A DNA stretch of 64,000 bases from the NCBI GenBank assembly GCA_037962975.1, contig CM075674.1, forward strand, positions 86,692,501-86,756,500, in the 5' to 3' direction. Made by a program: the position numbers and the translations under genes. This stretch comes from Clitoria ternatea (lineage: Eukaryota; Streptophyta; Magnoliopsida; Fabales; Fabaceae). Each line of letters starts with the position of its first letter. The first letter of the stretch is position 1. The notes below the pieces were generated by a model. It searched no databases, was not told where the DNA came from, and was given only the letters and a program-made list of their open reading frames with translations. Below, piece after piece: positions 23,604 to 34,804 of the stretch.

Positions 23604-25370
23604 GTAGACAAATATCTTGAAGATCTTGATCAAGGGAAAGAAATTTTCCCTAAATCAAGAGAAATTGAAGAAATTCAAGAAGTACCTATTGAAGAAATCA
23701 AGAGACCTGAATTAAAAGTGCTACCTTCCAACTTAAAGTATATCTTTTTAAAAGAAGGTAATTTAAAACCAGTTATTATTAGTAATTTGTTAAGTGAAAC
23801 AGAAGAAGAAAAACTGGTTGAAGTCTTGAAAAAGAATCAAGAAGCAATTAGATGGACACTTGAAGATCTGAAAGGTATAAGCCCATCATATTGCATGCAT
23901 AAAATTTTACTAAAAGATAATTTTAAACCTGTTGCTCAACCCCAAAGACGCCTTAATCCAACCATGAAAGAGGTAACTAAGAAGGAGGTTTTGAAATTAC
24001 TGAAAGCAGGTATTATCTATCCCATTTCTGATAGTGCATGGGTAAGTCCGGTACAAGTTGTTCCAAAAAAAGGTGGTATGATAGTAATTGTTAATGATAA
24101 AAATGAATTAATTCCAACAAGAACTGTCACTAGTTGGAGAATGTGTATTGATTATAGAAAACTAAATCAAGCAACAAGAAAAGATTATTTTCCACTTACT
24201 TTTATGGGTCAAATGCTTGAAAGATTGTCTGGACAAGCTTACTATTGTTTTCTTGATGGATATTCTGGATATAATCAAATTGTTGTTGACCCTCTTAATC
24301 AGGAAAAGACTGCTTTTATATGTCTCTTTGGTATATTTGCATATAGGAAGATGCCATTTGGATTGTGTAATACACCTGCTACTTTTCAAAGATGCATGTT
24401 TGCTATTTTTGCAGATCTAATTGAAAAGAGCATTGAAATTTTCATGGATGATTTCTCAGTCTTTGAAAATTCGTTTGAAACATGTCTAACCAATCTGGAC
24501 ACCGTACTAAAGCGGTGTATTGAAACAAATTTGGTGCTCAATTGGGAGAAATGTCACTTTATGGTGAAAGAAGAAATTGTACTTGGTCACAAAATTTCCT
24601 CTAAAGGTATTCAAGTATACCAAGCCAAAATAAAGGTAATCTCTAAACTCCCACCCCCTGTGAATGTAAAAGGTATTAGAAGTTTTTTAGGACATGCTGG
24701 ATTCTATAGAAGATTTATTCAAGATTTTTCAAAAATTGCTAAACCTTTAACAAATCTTCTAAATAAAGATGTTGAATTCAAGTTTGATGAGGCATGTCTT
24801 AAAGCTTTTAATTCCTTGAAAGAAAAATTGGTTTCTACCCCTGTAATTGTTGCTCCTAATTGGAATTTACCCTTTGAACTTATGTGTGATGCAAGTGATT
24901 ATGTTGTAGGAGCAGTTTTAGGTCAAAGATATAAAAAAGTTTTTAGGGTTATACACTATGCTAGTAAAGTTTTAAATGAAAATCAAATAAATTATGCAAC
25001 TACTGAAAAGGAATTACTAGCCATAGTGTATGCCTTGGAAAAATTTAGATCATACTTGATTGGATCAAAAATAATTGTTTTCACTGATCATGTTGCAATC
25101 AAGTATCTTTTGACCAAAACGGATTCTAAACCTCGGTTAATCCGATGGATTTTACTCCTTCAAGAATATGATCTTGAAATCAAAGATAAAAAGGGTAGTG
25201 AAAATATGGTTGTTGACCATCTTTCTAGATTAATAAATGATGAGGTCACTGCCAAAGAAAAAGACATCTTGGAAGAATTTCCTGATGAAAAACTTTTTGA
25301 AATAACAAAACGGCCATGGTTTGCTGATATGGCCAATTTTAAAGCAGCAGGAATTCTTCCAAATGATTTA
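23604..25370 (+). pseudogene. E2 reverse transcriptase and RNase H
   Basis: An open frame of 693 codons starts at 23718. RT blocks in order: SWRMCIDYRKLNQAT, FLDGYSGYNQI, KMPFGLCNTPATFQRCM, then EIFMDDFSVF with the catalytic DD near 24450, and VLGHKISSKGIQV. The connection domain carries RSFLGHAGFYRRFI. RNase H follows with ELMCDASDYVVGAVLG, TEKELLAIVYALEKFRSYL and FTDHVAIKYLL. The frame is lost in an A-run near 25385, so pol does not run into integrase. FMDD and the block spacing place it in the Athila branch. Confidence 0.92.
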
Positions 25371-26601
25371 ACTTGGCAGCAAAGAAAAAAAATTTTAAAG
25401 ATTCAAAATACTTTGTGTGGGATGACCCTCATCTATTTAAAATTGGTGTGGATAATTTGTTACGTCGTTGTGTACCCGACTGGGAAAAGAAAGATGTATT
25501 GTGGCATTGTCATAAGTATCCTTATGGAGGACATTTTAATGGAGAAAGAACTGCTGCAAAAATTCTTCAATCAGGTTTGTATTGGCCCTCCATTTTTAAA
25601 GATTCTCATTCATTTGTGCAAGCTTATGATAACTATCAAAGAACAGGTAATGTTAACAAAAGACAAGAAACGCCTCTCACAAACATTCAGGAGGTTGAGG
25701 TATTTGATTGTTGGGGTATTGATTTCATGGGACCTTTTCCTTATTCTCAATTCAATCAATACATTCTTTTGGCAGTTGATTATGTTTCAAAGTGGGTAGA
25801 AGCAATTGCTTCACCTAATGCTGACACCAAAACTGTAGTGAATTTCTTGAAGAAAAATATTTTCTGCAAGTTTGGAACACCAAGAACTTTGATCAGTGAT
25901 AGAGGATCACATTTTTGTAACAAAGTTCTTCAGAAAGTGTTACAACATTATGGAGTGAGACATAAAGTGGCCACAGCATATCATCCATAAAACAATGGAC
26001 AGGCTGAGATTTCAAATTGAGAAGTGAAAAGGATTTTGGAAAAGACTGTGTCTTCTTCCAGAAAAGATTGGTCACAAAAGCTTGATGATGCACTCTGGGC
26101 ATACAGAACTGCATTCAAGACACTAATTGGCCTTTCTCCTTTCCAAATAGTCTATGGAAAAGCTTGTTATCTTCCAGTAGAGATGGAACATAAAGCATAT
26201 TGGGCTTTAAAATTTCTCAACTTTGATCCAAATATAGCAGTTGACAAAAGAAAGTTGTAGTTATTTGAGTTAAAAGAAATGAGAAACAATGCTTATGAGA
26301 CATCTAGAAGTTACAAGAACAAGGTGAAAGTTTACCATGATAAGAAAATTAAAAATAGACATTTCATACCAGGTCATCAAGTTTTATTGTTTAATTCAAG
26401 ATTAAGACTGTTCCCTGGTAAATTGAAATCTAAATGGTCAGACCCTTTTGTAATCAAGGAAGTTAAATCTTATAGAGCAGTCAAAATTAAAGATCCAACT
26501 TCCAAAAGAAATTGGATGGTTAATGGGCAGAGATTAAAACCATATCTGGGTGGTGAGATAAACAGACTCACTACCATTTGTTATTTGACTGATTTGTGAT
26601 A
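25371..26601 (+). pseudogene. E2 integrase
   Basis: Zinc-binding region: WHCHKYPYGGHFNGE keeps the histidines, but the following Cys pair is replaced (AYDNYQRTG where C-x-x-C is usual). Catalytic core: D in WGIDFMGPFP, D in LISDRGSHF, and E expected in the block after a stop near 25988 (AEIS..EVKRILEK). The C-terminal part KSKWSDPFVIKEV ends near 26599. Stops at 25988, 26018 and 26258 inactivate it. It would insert the cDNA into the chromosome. Confidence 0.88.
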
Positions 26602-27079
26602 TGCAGGATGTCTAGCTAGAGACTGTAAATCAAGCGCTCAATGGGAGGCAACCCATTATTTTCTCTTTATTTTTAACTTATTTTTAAATTAAAAATAATA
26701 ATAATATAAAAATAAAATAATAGTTTTCCAAATTTTAGGTTAGAAATTTAATTTTGAAAAGAAAAAGGGTTTAAAAATTAAAGAAAAGGTTTTTAAAAAT
26801 TAAAATTTTGAAAAATAAAACAGAAGCCCACGCGTAGCACCACACTGACGCGTAGCGTGGACTCTGAATTTTCAACCTGACGCGTAGCGCCACCGCCACG
26901 CGTAGCGTCAGGGCCCTCGTTCAGTTTTTAAAACTGAACCAGAGGGAGGCCCAAGTCCATAACTTTTAAACCTATTTTGCCTCCCTCTGCAATCTCACTC
27001 TCAAAAACCCTATCTTTTCCAAAACCCTCTTCTCTTTCAATCCTCCAACCCTCATTCTTATTTTCTCTAAGGAATCCAA
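26602..27079 (+). other. E2 leader between integrase and the downstream ORF
   Basis: Begins with TGGGAGGCAACCC, a conserved Athila post-integrase motif. It holds four ACGCGTAGCG motifs at 26829-26910 and a CT-rich segment (26960-27070) that looks like a 5' UTR. It ends in the donor CCAA|GTAAGC. Confidence 0.6.
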
Positions 27080-27803
27080 GTAAGCATTTCAAATCCTTTT
27101 CTCTTTACTTTGTTTTTGAATTTTGATTCTTAGAATTGCATGAGGTTAGGGATAGGATTAGATAACTATTGGGCTTGATTGTTGTTAGAAATAAGATTTG
27201 ATTGAATGTGGTTTTGAAGGGGTTGCTGCTGCGCAACCCCTATTTTGCAGTTTCTGTTCTGCAAGCCCACGCGTAGCGTCCCACTGACGCGTAGCATGGG
27301 AAGAATAGAACTGACGCGTAGCGTACCACCCACGCGTAGCGTCAGCCTCTGTTCCTGATTTTTGTTAATTTTTATATGTTATCTTCTGTTATTTGTATAA
27401 CTTGTTTTCTGTTTTTAATAAATTTGTTTAGTATGTCTCTATTTATTTTTTGTTGTTTTCTTTTAAATTAATAAAATTTCTTAATTTGCATGTTTGTTAT
27501 ACTTTCTTGCATAAAAATAAAAATACATAAATTTAAACAAATTTGTAAATATGTATGTTGTATAATTTTGCATGTTTTGTGAAATTTATGTTTTGTTAAA
27601 TATAAAAATATGCATGTTTCATTTTGTGTGAATTTTTAATGTTTTTGTTAAAATTTCTTTTGTATAAATAGTTTTTAAAAAATATTTTGTTGTCGTGTAT
27701 GTTTTAAATATAAAAACAAAAATAATTGTTAAACTTTTTAATATTTGATTTGTTTTTCAAATAGTGTAATATGTTTGATTTTTAAATTTTTTCTTTTTTA
27801 CAG
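27080..27803 (+). other. Putative 5'-UTR intron of the E2 downstream ORF
   Basis: The donor GTAAGC at 27080 is preceded by CCAA. The acceptor TTTTTTACAG ends at 27803, directly before the ATG at 27804. The 724-bp segment is strongly AT-rich and U-rich, as plant introns are, except for four ACGCGTAGCG motifs at 27268-27345. E4 shows the same layout with donor CCAA|GTAAGTG. Confidence 0.6.
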
Positions 27804-29105
27804 ATGGCACCTAAGAAATCCATTCCGACTACTGGTCCTAAGAGACAGAGAAGGACCACAGACACTGACACTACTTCTGAAGATCCAGATCTTCAGGGAG
27901 AGGAGGTGCTAGGACCGAGAGATCCTACCAGATTTCGCACTGATGCGAAATGGGCCCGGTTTTATCAAATAAAGGGCCAAAGACTCATCTGGGAGAGAGT
28001 CTTGGATCTGAATGCTGGGGACTATCCTGAGCTGCAGGATGAGATCCAACGGAGGAGATGGGGACCCCTGTTTTCCCTACCTACTGAGGGGGATCCCATC
28101 CTAGTGATGGAGTTTTACGCAAATGCTTACAGGACTCGCCAGGATGCACCAAATATCGGCCAGCAGAAGATGAGCTGGGTTAGAGGTCGGCATATCACTT
28201 ATGACTGGGACACGATTAGTACCCTACTAGGTAACCCTTGGGAGCCTACTCCCAAGAGCGATATTTGTTTCTAGAAGGAGAATAGAAACAAGGTCGCGAC
28301 TGAGAATGGTGATTTAGGATACTTCCTAGATCAGGTTGCTCACTTCTTGAGCAAAGATGGAATCTTCTTCAACCTGAGTAAGGTTGGAAGGACTCCATCT
28401 AACCTCCTCAAGACCCAGCTGACTCCCATAGCTCAAGCGTGGTCTCATCTCATGCTACATAACATTACTCCTGTCACCCACCTTTCTTCTATCCCAGTTG
28501 ATCGCTGCTGCCTTCTTTTCTTTATTCTTCAGGGCCATACCATTGACATTGCTGAGCTTATTTCTGAGCAGATTCACCTTTATGCCCTTGGGTATAAGGT
28601 GAACTGCCCCATTCCATTCCCTCTCATCATATCTGCCTTACTGAGGAGGCAGGGGGTTGTTGTACCATCACCTGAGTTTACCAGTTCTTCGGGGAGAGTC
28701 CTCAAAGTTCTAGTGAACAGAGATTATTTTGTCCAGCAGTGCGAGCTTCCACCACTAGAGCAGGAGGCTCAGCCCAGACAGAGGAGGAGGAGACCACCAG
28801 GTCAGCCACCACCTGCTGATGTTATCACTGATGGATTTGCTAGGATGACTCTTGAGCATCAGTATATGATGCAGATGATGGCTGCCACACACAGAGCTTA
28901 CATGCATCTTTATGATGCATTTTATCAGTACAGACTTAAGGGAAATGGAGCACCTTATATCACACCAGCTGAGTTCGCAGCTCATGTAGCTTGGCCTGGT
29001 GATTTACCTACATACCCTGAGACTGGTGGACCATCTGGAGCACATGCTGAGTCAGAGGGTGATGTAGATGAGGAGGGAGATGATGAGGATCACATGGAGG
29101 ATTGA
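27804..29105 (+). pseudogene. E2 downstream (env-position) ORF, 'putative plant transposon protein' type
   Basis: Frame of 433 codons with a single stop at 28272-28274. It starts MAPKKSIPTTG. Conserved stretches are FYQIKGQRLIWERVLDL, MSWVRGRHITYDWDTISTLLG, and after the stop AQAWSHLMLHNITPVTHLSS and DRCCLLFFILQGHTIDIAEL. The tail reads WPGDLPTYPETGG and ends acidic. E1 and E4 encode related proteins in the same place. Such ORFs are widespread in Athila-class elements in the env position. Function is unknown. I see no signal peptide or clear transmembrane segment, so I do not call it an envelope protein. Confidence 0.8.
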
Positions 29106-30370
29106 TGGTGTTATTCTCTGCATCATACACTTTAGTTTACTTTTAGTTTGATATTTACATTGGTATTTTTACTTTTTGGATTATATTATAGTTTGTCTTT
29201 TATTATGTGGTGTGTTTTATTGCGTAATTTTATCGTGGTGTGTTTTTGCATGTTTTCTTCGAAAAATTCAAAAAATAAGTTTTATCGTTGAAATCAAATT
29301 TTTTTTTTAAATAAGGAAATTTATACACTTAAAGTTTTTACACAATAAAACCATTTTTAATCAATTATCGATTCTTTTTGTAATTAAGAAATTTTGATAA
29401 ATTTAATTACAATAATTTTATTAACTATCAAGCTAATTTCAATAACCTGGTAAGTTGAGAGATCTTTTAAACATTTGAGGGTTTCAACATAACTTCATTC
29501 AAATTAATTTTTCTTTATTCTATGATTTGTGTTGTTGTATAGAGAATTCAAGAAAATGATCAAGGCACATTTTTGGTAAAAGAAACCTTAGGCCAAAAAG
29601 CTTACCATGGTAAAATCATTTTATCCTTTAAAAGCCAATCTTGAGCCTAAAAATAATTTCTTTGGTACCCTTGACCCTTATCAAATTTGAACCATTCCTT
29701 TTACTTGATTGATTAAAAGAGCAATTGATCAAAATGGAAAGAATATTTTAAATAGGGAGTAAACATTAACAACTTGATTCTTTTCAAGAAAAATCAAAAT
29801 TATGCATATAAATGAAATATGAAAAGAAATATATGCAAATCAAAAATAGAGAAAAGAATCAAGTTGGGGGTATTTATTTTTCATCAATAAGGGAATTGAG
29901 ACTTGGGCCAAGAGAAAGCCTAAAAATTATAAAATGCTCTTTTATGATTTCAGGTTTTTGAATTCCAAGAAAAACTATTATTTCTTATAACCCAAGCTTC
30001 ATTTCAACCTGTGAAAAGACCTTGTGATTTTTTAATTAACTCTGTATGATTAACCATTGATTAGATAAAAATCAAAATTAAATTCATTTGATTTTATGAT
30101 TGATTGAGTGAAACAGGTTACCCTTTGCACAAAGATAAACACTTGTGAGGTAAGCCTGAAATTATGTTTGATTAGTTAATAAGGCATTGTAAAAATTTTT
30201 GTCATTGAATCTTTATTACATAGGATATTTATTTTTGGTTACTTTAAATGGTAAATTGTGAAATTACTTTTTATGATAAATTCTCAAACTAACTCAAAAA
30301 TTTGATTTCAAATTTAATTTTAATTTTCTCTCTTGCTCGAGGACGAGCAATGTTTCAAGTTGGGGGTATT
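29106..30370 (+). other. E2 3' non-coding region with hairpin and polypurine tract
   Basis: AT-rich, no ORF. It ends in a hairpin TTGCTCG-AGGA-CGAGCAA (30333-30350) and the polypurine tract CAAGTTGGGGGTATT (30356-30370) directly before the 3' LTR. A near copy of the tract, TCAAGTTGGGGGTATT, lies at about 29858-29873, some 500 bases upstream. Confidence 0.75.
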
Positions 30371-31913
30371 TGTTAGTCCTCAAATTTACAATAAAATCTT
30401 TAATAAAAATTTTGTAAAAAGAATAAGAATTTGGTAAATTTGTTAGAAATTTAGGTTTTAAATTCAATAAATGGATGTTGTTGGAAATAATCTGCCCTTG
30501 ATCAATTTTCTCTAGTTTTACAGTAAATGTGTGAATAATTTAAAGAGAAAAATTGAAGAACTGGAGAGCTGACACGTAGCATCAACACCACGTGTAGCGT
30601 GGGAACTTCTGATGCTGACGCTACGCGTCACAGCCCCGCATAGCGTCAGGAGCAACGTGGACACCACTTACAGGTGGTCAAGCACTCAATCAATGACCCC
30701 TCCATTACCCACAAGTGTCCAAGCCAAATTGGGGGACAAGGCACATATGTCTGGGCATGATTAATTAAAATAATTATACAATAATGGCCACTTCGAGCTG
30801 ATTAATGGAGGCTGAGTCAGGGAACTGACGCGTAGCGTCAGCACCCTTCCTCAGCCCTATAAATAGGGCCATTCTCCACACTTCTAATCATCCCATCTCA
30901 CATTCTGAGTTCTCTTCTTCTCTTATACACTCATGTTTGAGTGGTTCTTTTGTGAGTTTGTAGTTCTAGAATAGTGTTCTAGATACTTGAGAGTGTTGTG
31001 TAGTATTATGATCGTTGTACCGTGAAGTTTCCATCGCCTTTGTAATGTCAATCACTGTAAGTGTTGTTTTTACTTTCACCATGTGTAACTAATCTATTTA
31101 TGTTGGAATTGGTGAACTAATCTATTGAGTATGATGTTGTGAATTTGACCTCTGCATGTTTATAATTCAAGTGCATGTTAGTATTTCAATCTTTTATTAG
31201 TATGAACGTCAAACGGGAGAATGATTTTCATGCGTATTGAAACTTGTTTTATTAGTGTGAATGTCAAACAGTAGAATAATTATTCATGCCTTATTAAAAC
31301 TTGATTTAACAAAAGTAAAAGTCAGAATACCCTTAATATGCCAATTACTAGGGATAGAATTGGTGATTATTGTTGCCATAAGGCCAGGACTTAATACAAG
31401 TTTTTACTGAGAAAGCTCACGAGGGATCGGACTTTACGGTGAATACTTAGAATTTATATACGAGGGATCGGTTATAATGATTTTAAGCTGCAATGATATG
31501 AACTTGATGATTAAATATGCATGTCTTGAGTTCCTCCATTGTTATTCTAGATTAGGGATCCAAATTCTAACATAATCTGTTTATCTGTGTTTTATCCTCA
31601 AGTATCTTAGTTATTCTAAATTACAACTCAACTTTTTAGATAGATTGTTATTTTCTTTTTATCACATGAACAAAATCAGCTATGCAATCTTGTGAATATT
31701 GTATAAATTGTATATAAATTATTCTTTTTTAAATAGGTTTCGATAAATTTACCATAGTAACTAGAAAATTACTGTGATTATTGGACTTTCAATCCCAGTG
31801 GAACGATATCTAAATTTTGAAAACTACAAACGATTGGTGCGCTTGCCAATTAAAAGACCCAACAGTAACACGAAGTTAACAAGTTTTCTACAACATTATA
31901 CTTGGGTCTAACA
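30371..31913 (+). repeat. E2 3' LTR
   Basis: 1543 bp. It starts directly after the polypurine tract and ends CTAACA next to the TTCAC duplication. It contains ACGCGTAGCG motifs near 30571-30650 and 30826, and CCTATAAATAGGG near 30857. Confidence 0.92.
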
Positions 31914-31918
31914 TTCAC

Positions 31919-32860
31919 TGAGGCTATCAAGAACTTATCAACTAAAGTGGATTCTATAGTTATCCATAGAAAAATGTTAGAAACCTAGATAGCTAATAAG
32001 CTTCTCAAGCTACTAGAGTTCCAAGTACTTTTCCTGGAAAACCAGAAGAGAAACCTAAAAGCCACATTTTGGCAATTGAAGAGAAAAAAGAAAAGGTTCT
32101 TAAAGAATCACTGCATATATATGTTAAAGAGACTGTGGATGAAAAGTTGGATAAAAATTATGTCCAACTTAAAAGAAGAAAAGAAAGGAAAAGAAAAACC
32201 GTACCAACCTCCAATTCCCTTTCCTCAAAGGTTGGCCAAAGCAAAATTAGATCAATAATTCAGTAAGTTTCTTGAGTACCTTAAGAAATTATATTGTGAT
32301 ATTCATTTTCTTGATGCATTACAACATTTGCCTAACTTTAAAATTTTCTTAAGGAAATATTATCTGCTACGAGAAAAAATGAATCTGTTAATAATGTTAC
32401 ACTCACTAATGAGTGCAAATCTGAGAAAAATAATAAGTTGCCCCCTAAGCTTCAGGATTCGGGCAGCTTTTAAGTGAAATGCATGATAGGAGGTGTGAAT
32501 TTTAGTAAATCTCTCTGTGATTTAGGAGCATGCTGTAGCATAATTCCTTTCTTTTAGGCACTTTGAAACTCGTTAGGATGACTTTACAATTTGTTGATAG
32601 ATCTATAAAACATCCTTGGGTAAAATTAAAGATGTTCCTATTAAAATTAGAGATTTAATCATGCCAATTGATTTTATTATTTTAGATATTGATGAGGATA
32701 CTGAGGTCCCTATTATTTTAGGGAGATCCCCTTCTTGCCACTGTAGGAGTGGTTATCGATATGAGAAATAGGCATTTATTCTTAAATGTTGGAAATAGAA
32801 CTATTAAGGTTAATTTTGAGCTGGTAACTAGAAATCCGGTGGTTAATATAATTTTTTTTT
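31919..32860 (+). pseudogene. E1 gag C-terminus and protease (broken)
   Basis: Resumes E1 directly after the TTCAC duplication with EAIKNLSTKVDSI. A Lys-rich linker leads to the protease core VNFSKSLCDLGACCSI (near 32500-32550), with D-L-G intact, and a diverged LGR-P-like block near 32720. Multiple stops and shifts follow. No RT follows: the next recognisable unit is the post-integrase leader. Confidence 0.7.
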
Positions 32861-33614
32861 AATTCTGATAATTTTAACCTAGTGGTGAAAGATTATGCTC
32901 TAAAAAGCTCATCTCATGATCCACAAAATCCTTCTACGCTCTCCTGTACTGATTTTGTAGGTAATTCACTTGAAAAGGGGTAATGAGGAACTCTCACCTG
33001 AAGTGCAGAAAAAGGCCATAATACAACTCAAGAAAGCCTTAAAAAGATCAAAGAGGAAATTATATCCCCATCCAAAAGATGTCTTAAAGAAGATGAACCA
33101 GAAGTTCAAAGAACCTGGTTGACATGTAAAAGCCTTAACAAAGTTTAGCTAAAGACTTTAAACTTAGCCCTTATGGGGAGGCAACCCTACATATAAAAAT
33201 CAAAAATAAAAGTTAAGAGACATTTTCTTCTGGCAAAGTGGAGAGGGCCTAAGAAAAGAGCAATGGAGTTTTCAAGGAACTAGTTTGGGTGGCAATTGTA
33301 AAAAGAAGGGTCAACTCCAAACAAACCATAGCTAGGTCGTGGTAGCCACCACGATCGTGGTTCGTGGCCAGAAGGGAATGTTTTTATAACTAGAAGAGGC
33401 ACCCCTCTCTTTTCTCACTTTATCTTCTTCTTCTTCATCATCTTTTCTCCTAGATCCCTTTATCACCCCTCATTGCCATCCTATTCAATCTTTGCTCTAA
33501 ACACTTATATTTTTATAGTTTTTCCTACTTATTGCAAGTCTCATTCTATGTTGTTCCTCTTGTTACTCAATCTTTTGCAGGTTCTTCACCCTCTTCAAAG
33601 CTCCAATCTCATCC
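32861..33614 (+). other. E1 junction where pol is missing, then the ORF leader
   Basis: After the protease, a short stretch reading LSPEVQKKAIIQLKKALKRSK leads to ATGGGGAGGCAACCC at about 33174, the E1 version of the post-integrase motif. About 2.9 kb of RT, RNase H and integrase present in E2 is absent. The leader contains the palindrome CCACGATCGTGG (33349-33360) and an acceptor-like TCTTTTGCAG ending at 33580. Confidence 0.65.
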
Positions 33615-34804
33615 ATGGCTCCCAAAGTTAACATAGGAAAAGGCAACGCAAGCTCTTCCTCCCAACCTTCTTCAAAACACAAAAGACCCAAGGTAACATT
33701 GACCAACCCCTTTTTGATATTGTTAGTATAGAATTCTCTTTGCAAAAGCAACAAATGCGATTGAATGTTTCAAAACAAAGGGAAATAGGGTCCTCTAGAT
33801 TCTTTTGTGCCAAGACTCTATAAGCTCTAGGAATTTTTTATGATACTCTCACACTTGTTAGTAGACTAGGTTGGGATAATTTTATAACTCTTTTTGAACT
33901 AACCTATGAAAAAGTATTTCTAGAATTCCTGAGCTTTATAAAGATGAGAAGAACTAAATGAAGTTGGGAGGTATCTTTTAGACTTGATAGCACTGAAATA
34001 GCTAATATTTATAGTTTACCTGTTAGGGGTTCTGATTATATCCCTCGTGGTTTCTTAGCTTGGCCTACCTGGGAGAAACTCACTAGTAAATGTAATTAAG
34101 ATGCCTCTACTGTAAAGGCATCTCAAATTCATTATCATGTTTTTCGTTATTTATAACATTTTATGTCCAGGTCGATCTTTGGTAGGCATGAGAGTCCTGG
34201 AACTGTCTGACTCTCTAAACTTTATTATATGAAAGCCATAATGAATATTGAACCCATTGAGTCTACTAAATGGCTTTGTAGCCAATTTTCTAGAGTCAGG
34301 AGGCCAATGTCTGGTAAAATTCTGATTGCGGGGTACATCACCCCTATTACTAGATATGTAAGAGTGGATCTATCTCGTGATAAAATAATTTGTGCTCCAA
34401 AAGGGGTGGATATGAATGAACTAATTAATATGAGTATGATTGTTAATGAATCTAGTGTGCATTGCTTAGTTATTCCTAGGAGACGAGTACCTCACCCCTT
34501 TCCTGACCCAACTCTTAGGAGTATGGAAGGTAAGAACTCTTTCATTTTTATAGGTGATAATAGAGAGGAAGAGGTGGACATGCCTCTCGACCAAGAAATG
34601 CCATCACAGTCAGCAAAACAACCCTATATCCCTTCACCGCAGGAAGATAGATTCTCATTTACTTAAATGTACTCTATGCTCCAGGACATGCAAAACGAGC
34701 AAATGAGACAGGGAGCTGAACAAATAAGACAGAGGGCACGGATTACTGCCATGTACGAGTGGTACATCCAACAAGGCCACTTCCCTCCATCGCCTTCTGA
34801 TTGA
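33615..34804 (+). pseudogene. E1 env-position ORF remnant
   Basis: Starts MAPKVNIGKGNASSSS, like the E2 (MAPKKS) and E4 (MARTKS) versions. LGWDNFITLFELTYEKV and STEIANIYSLPVRGSDYIP appear in shifting frames. A clean 145-codon section runs 34229-34666. The end reads MLQDMQNEQMRQGAEQI..YEWYIQQGHFPP with a stop at 34802-34804. Several internal stops lie before 34229. Function unknown. Confidence 0.7.

Larger units (their letters stand above)
19492..31913 (+). mobile_element. E2: full-length Athila/Calypso-like Ty3-gypsy retrotransposon
   Basis: LTRs 19492-21047 and 30371-31913 start TGTTAG and end CTAACA. Perfect TTCAC duplications lie at 19487-19491 and 31914-31918. A tRNA-Asp primer site and a polypurine tract frame a complete set: gag, protease, RT, RNase H, integrase, then a separate downstream ORF. 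The RT carries FMDDFSVF and integrase is followed by an AGGCAACCC leader, both typical of the Athila lineage (Calypso/Cyclops type in legumes). Several frameshifts and stops show it is dead. LTR divergence looks like a few percent by eye, so it is younger than its host E1. Confidence 0.92.

Noticed and set aside
27804..29105. Envelope protein
   Set aside because: It sits where env-like ORFs are found, but I see no signal peptide, cleavage site or transmembrane anchor; it matches the plant-transposon ORF type instead.
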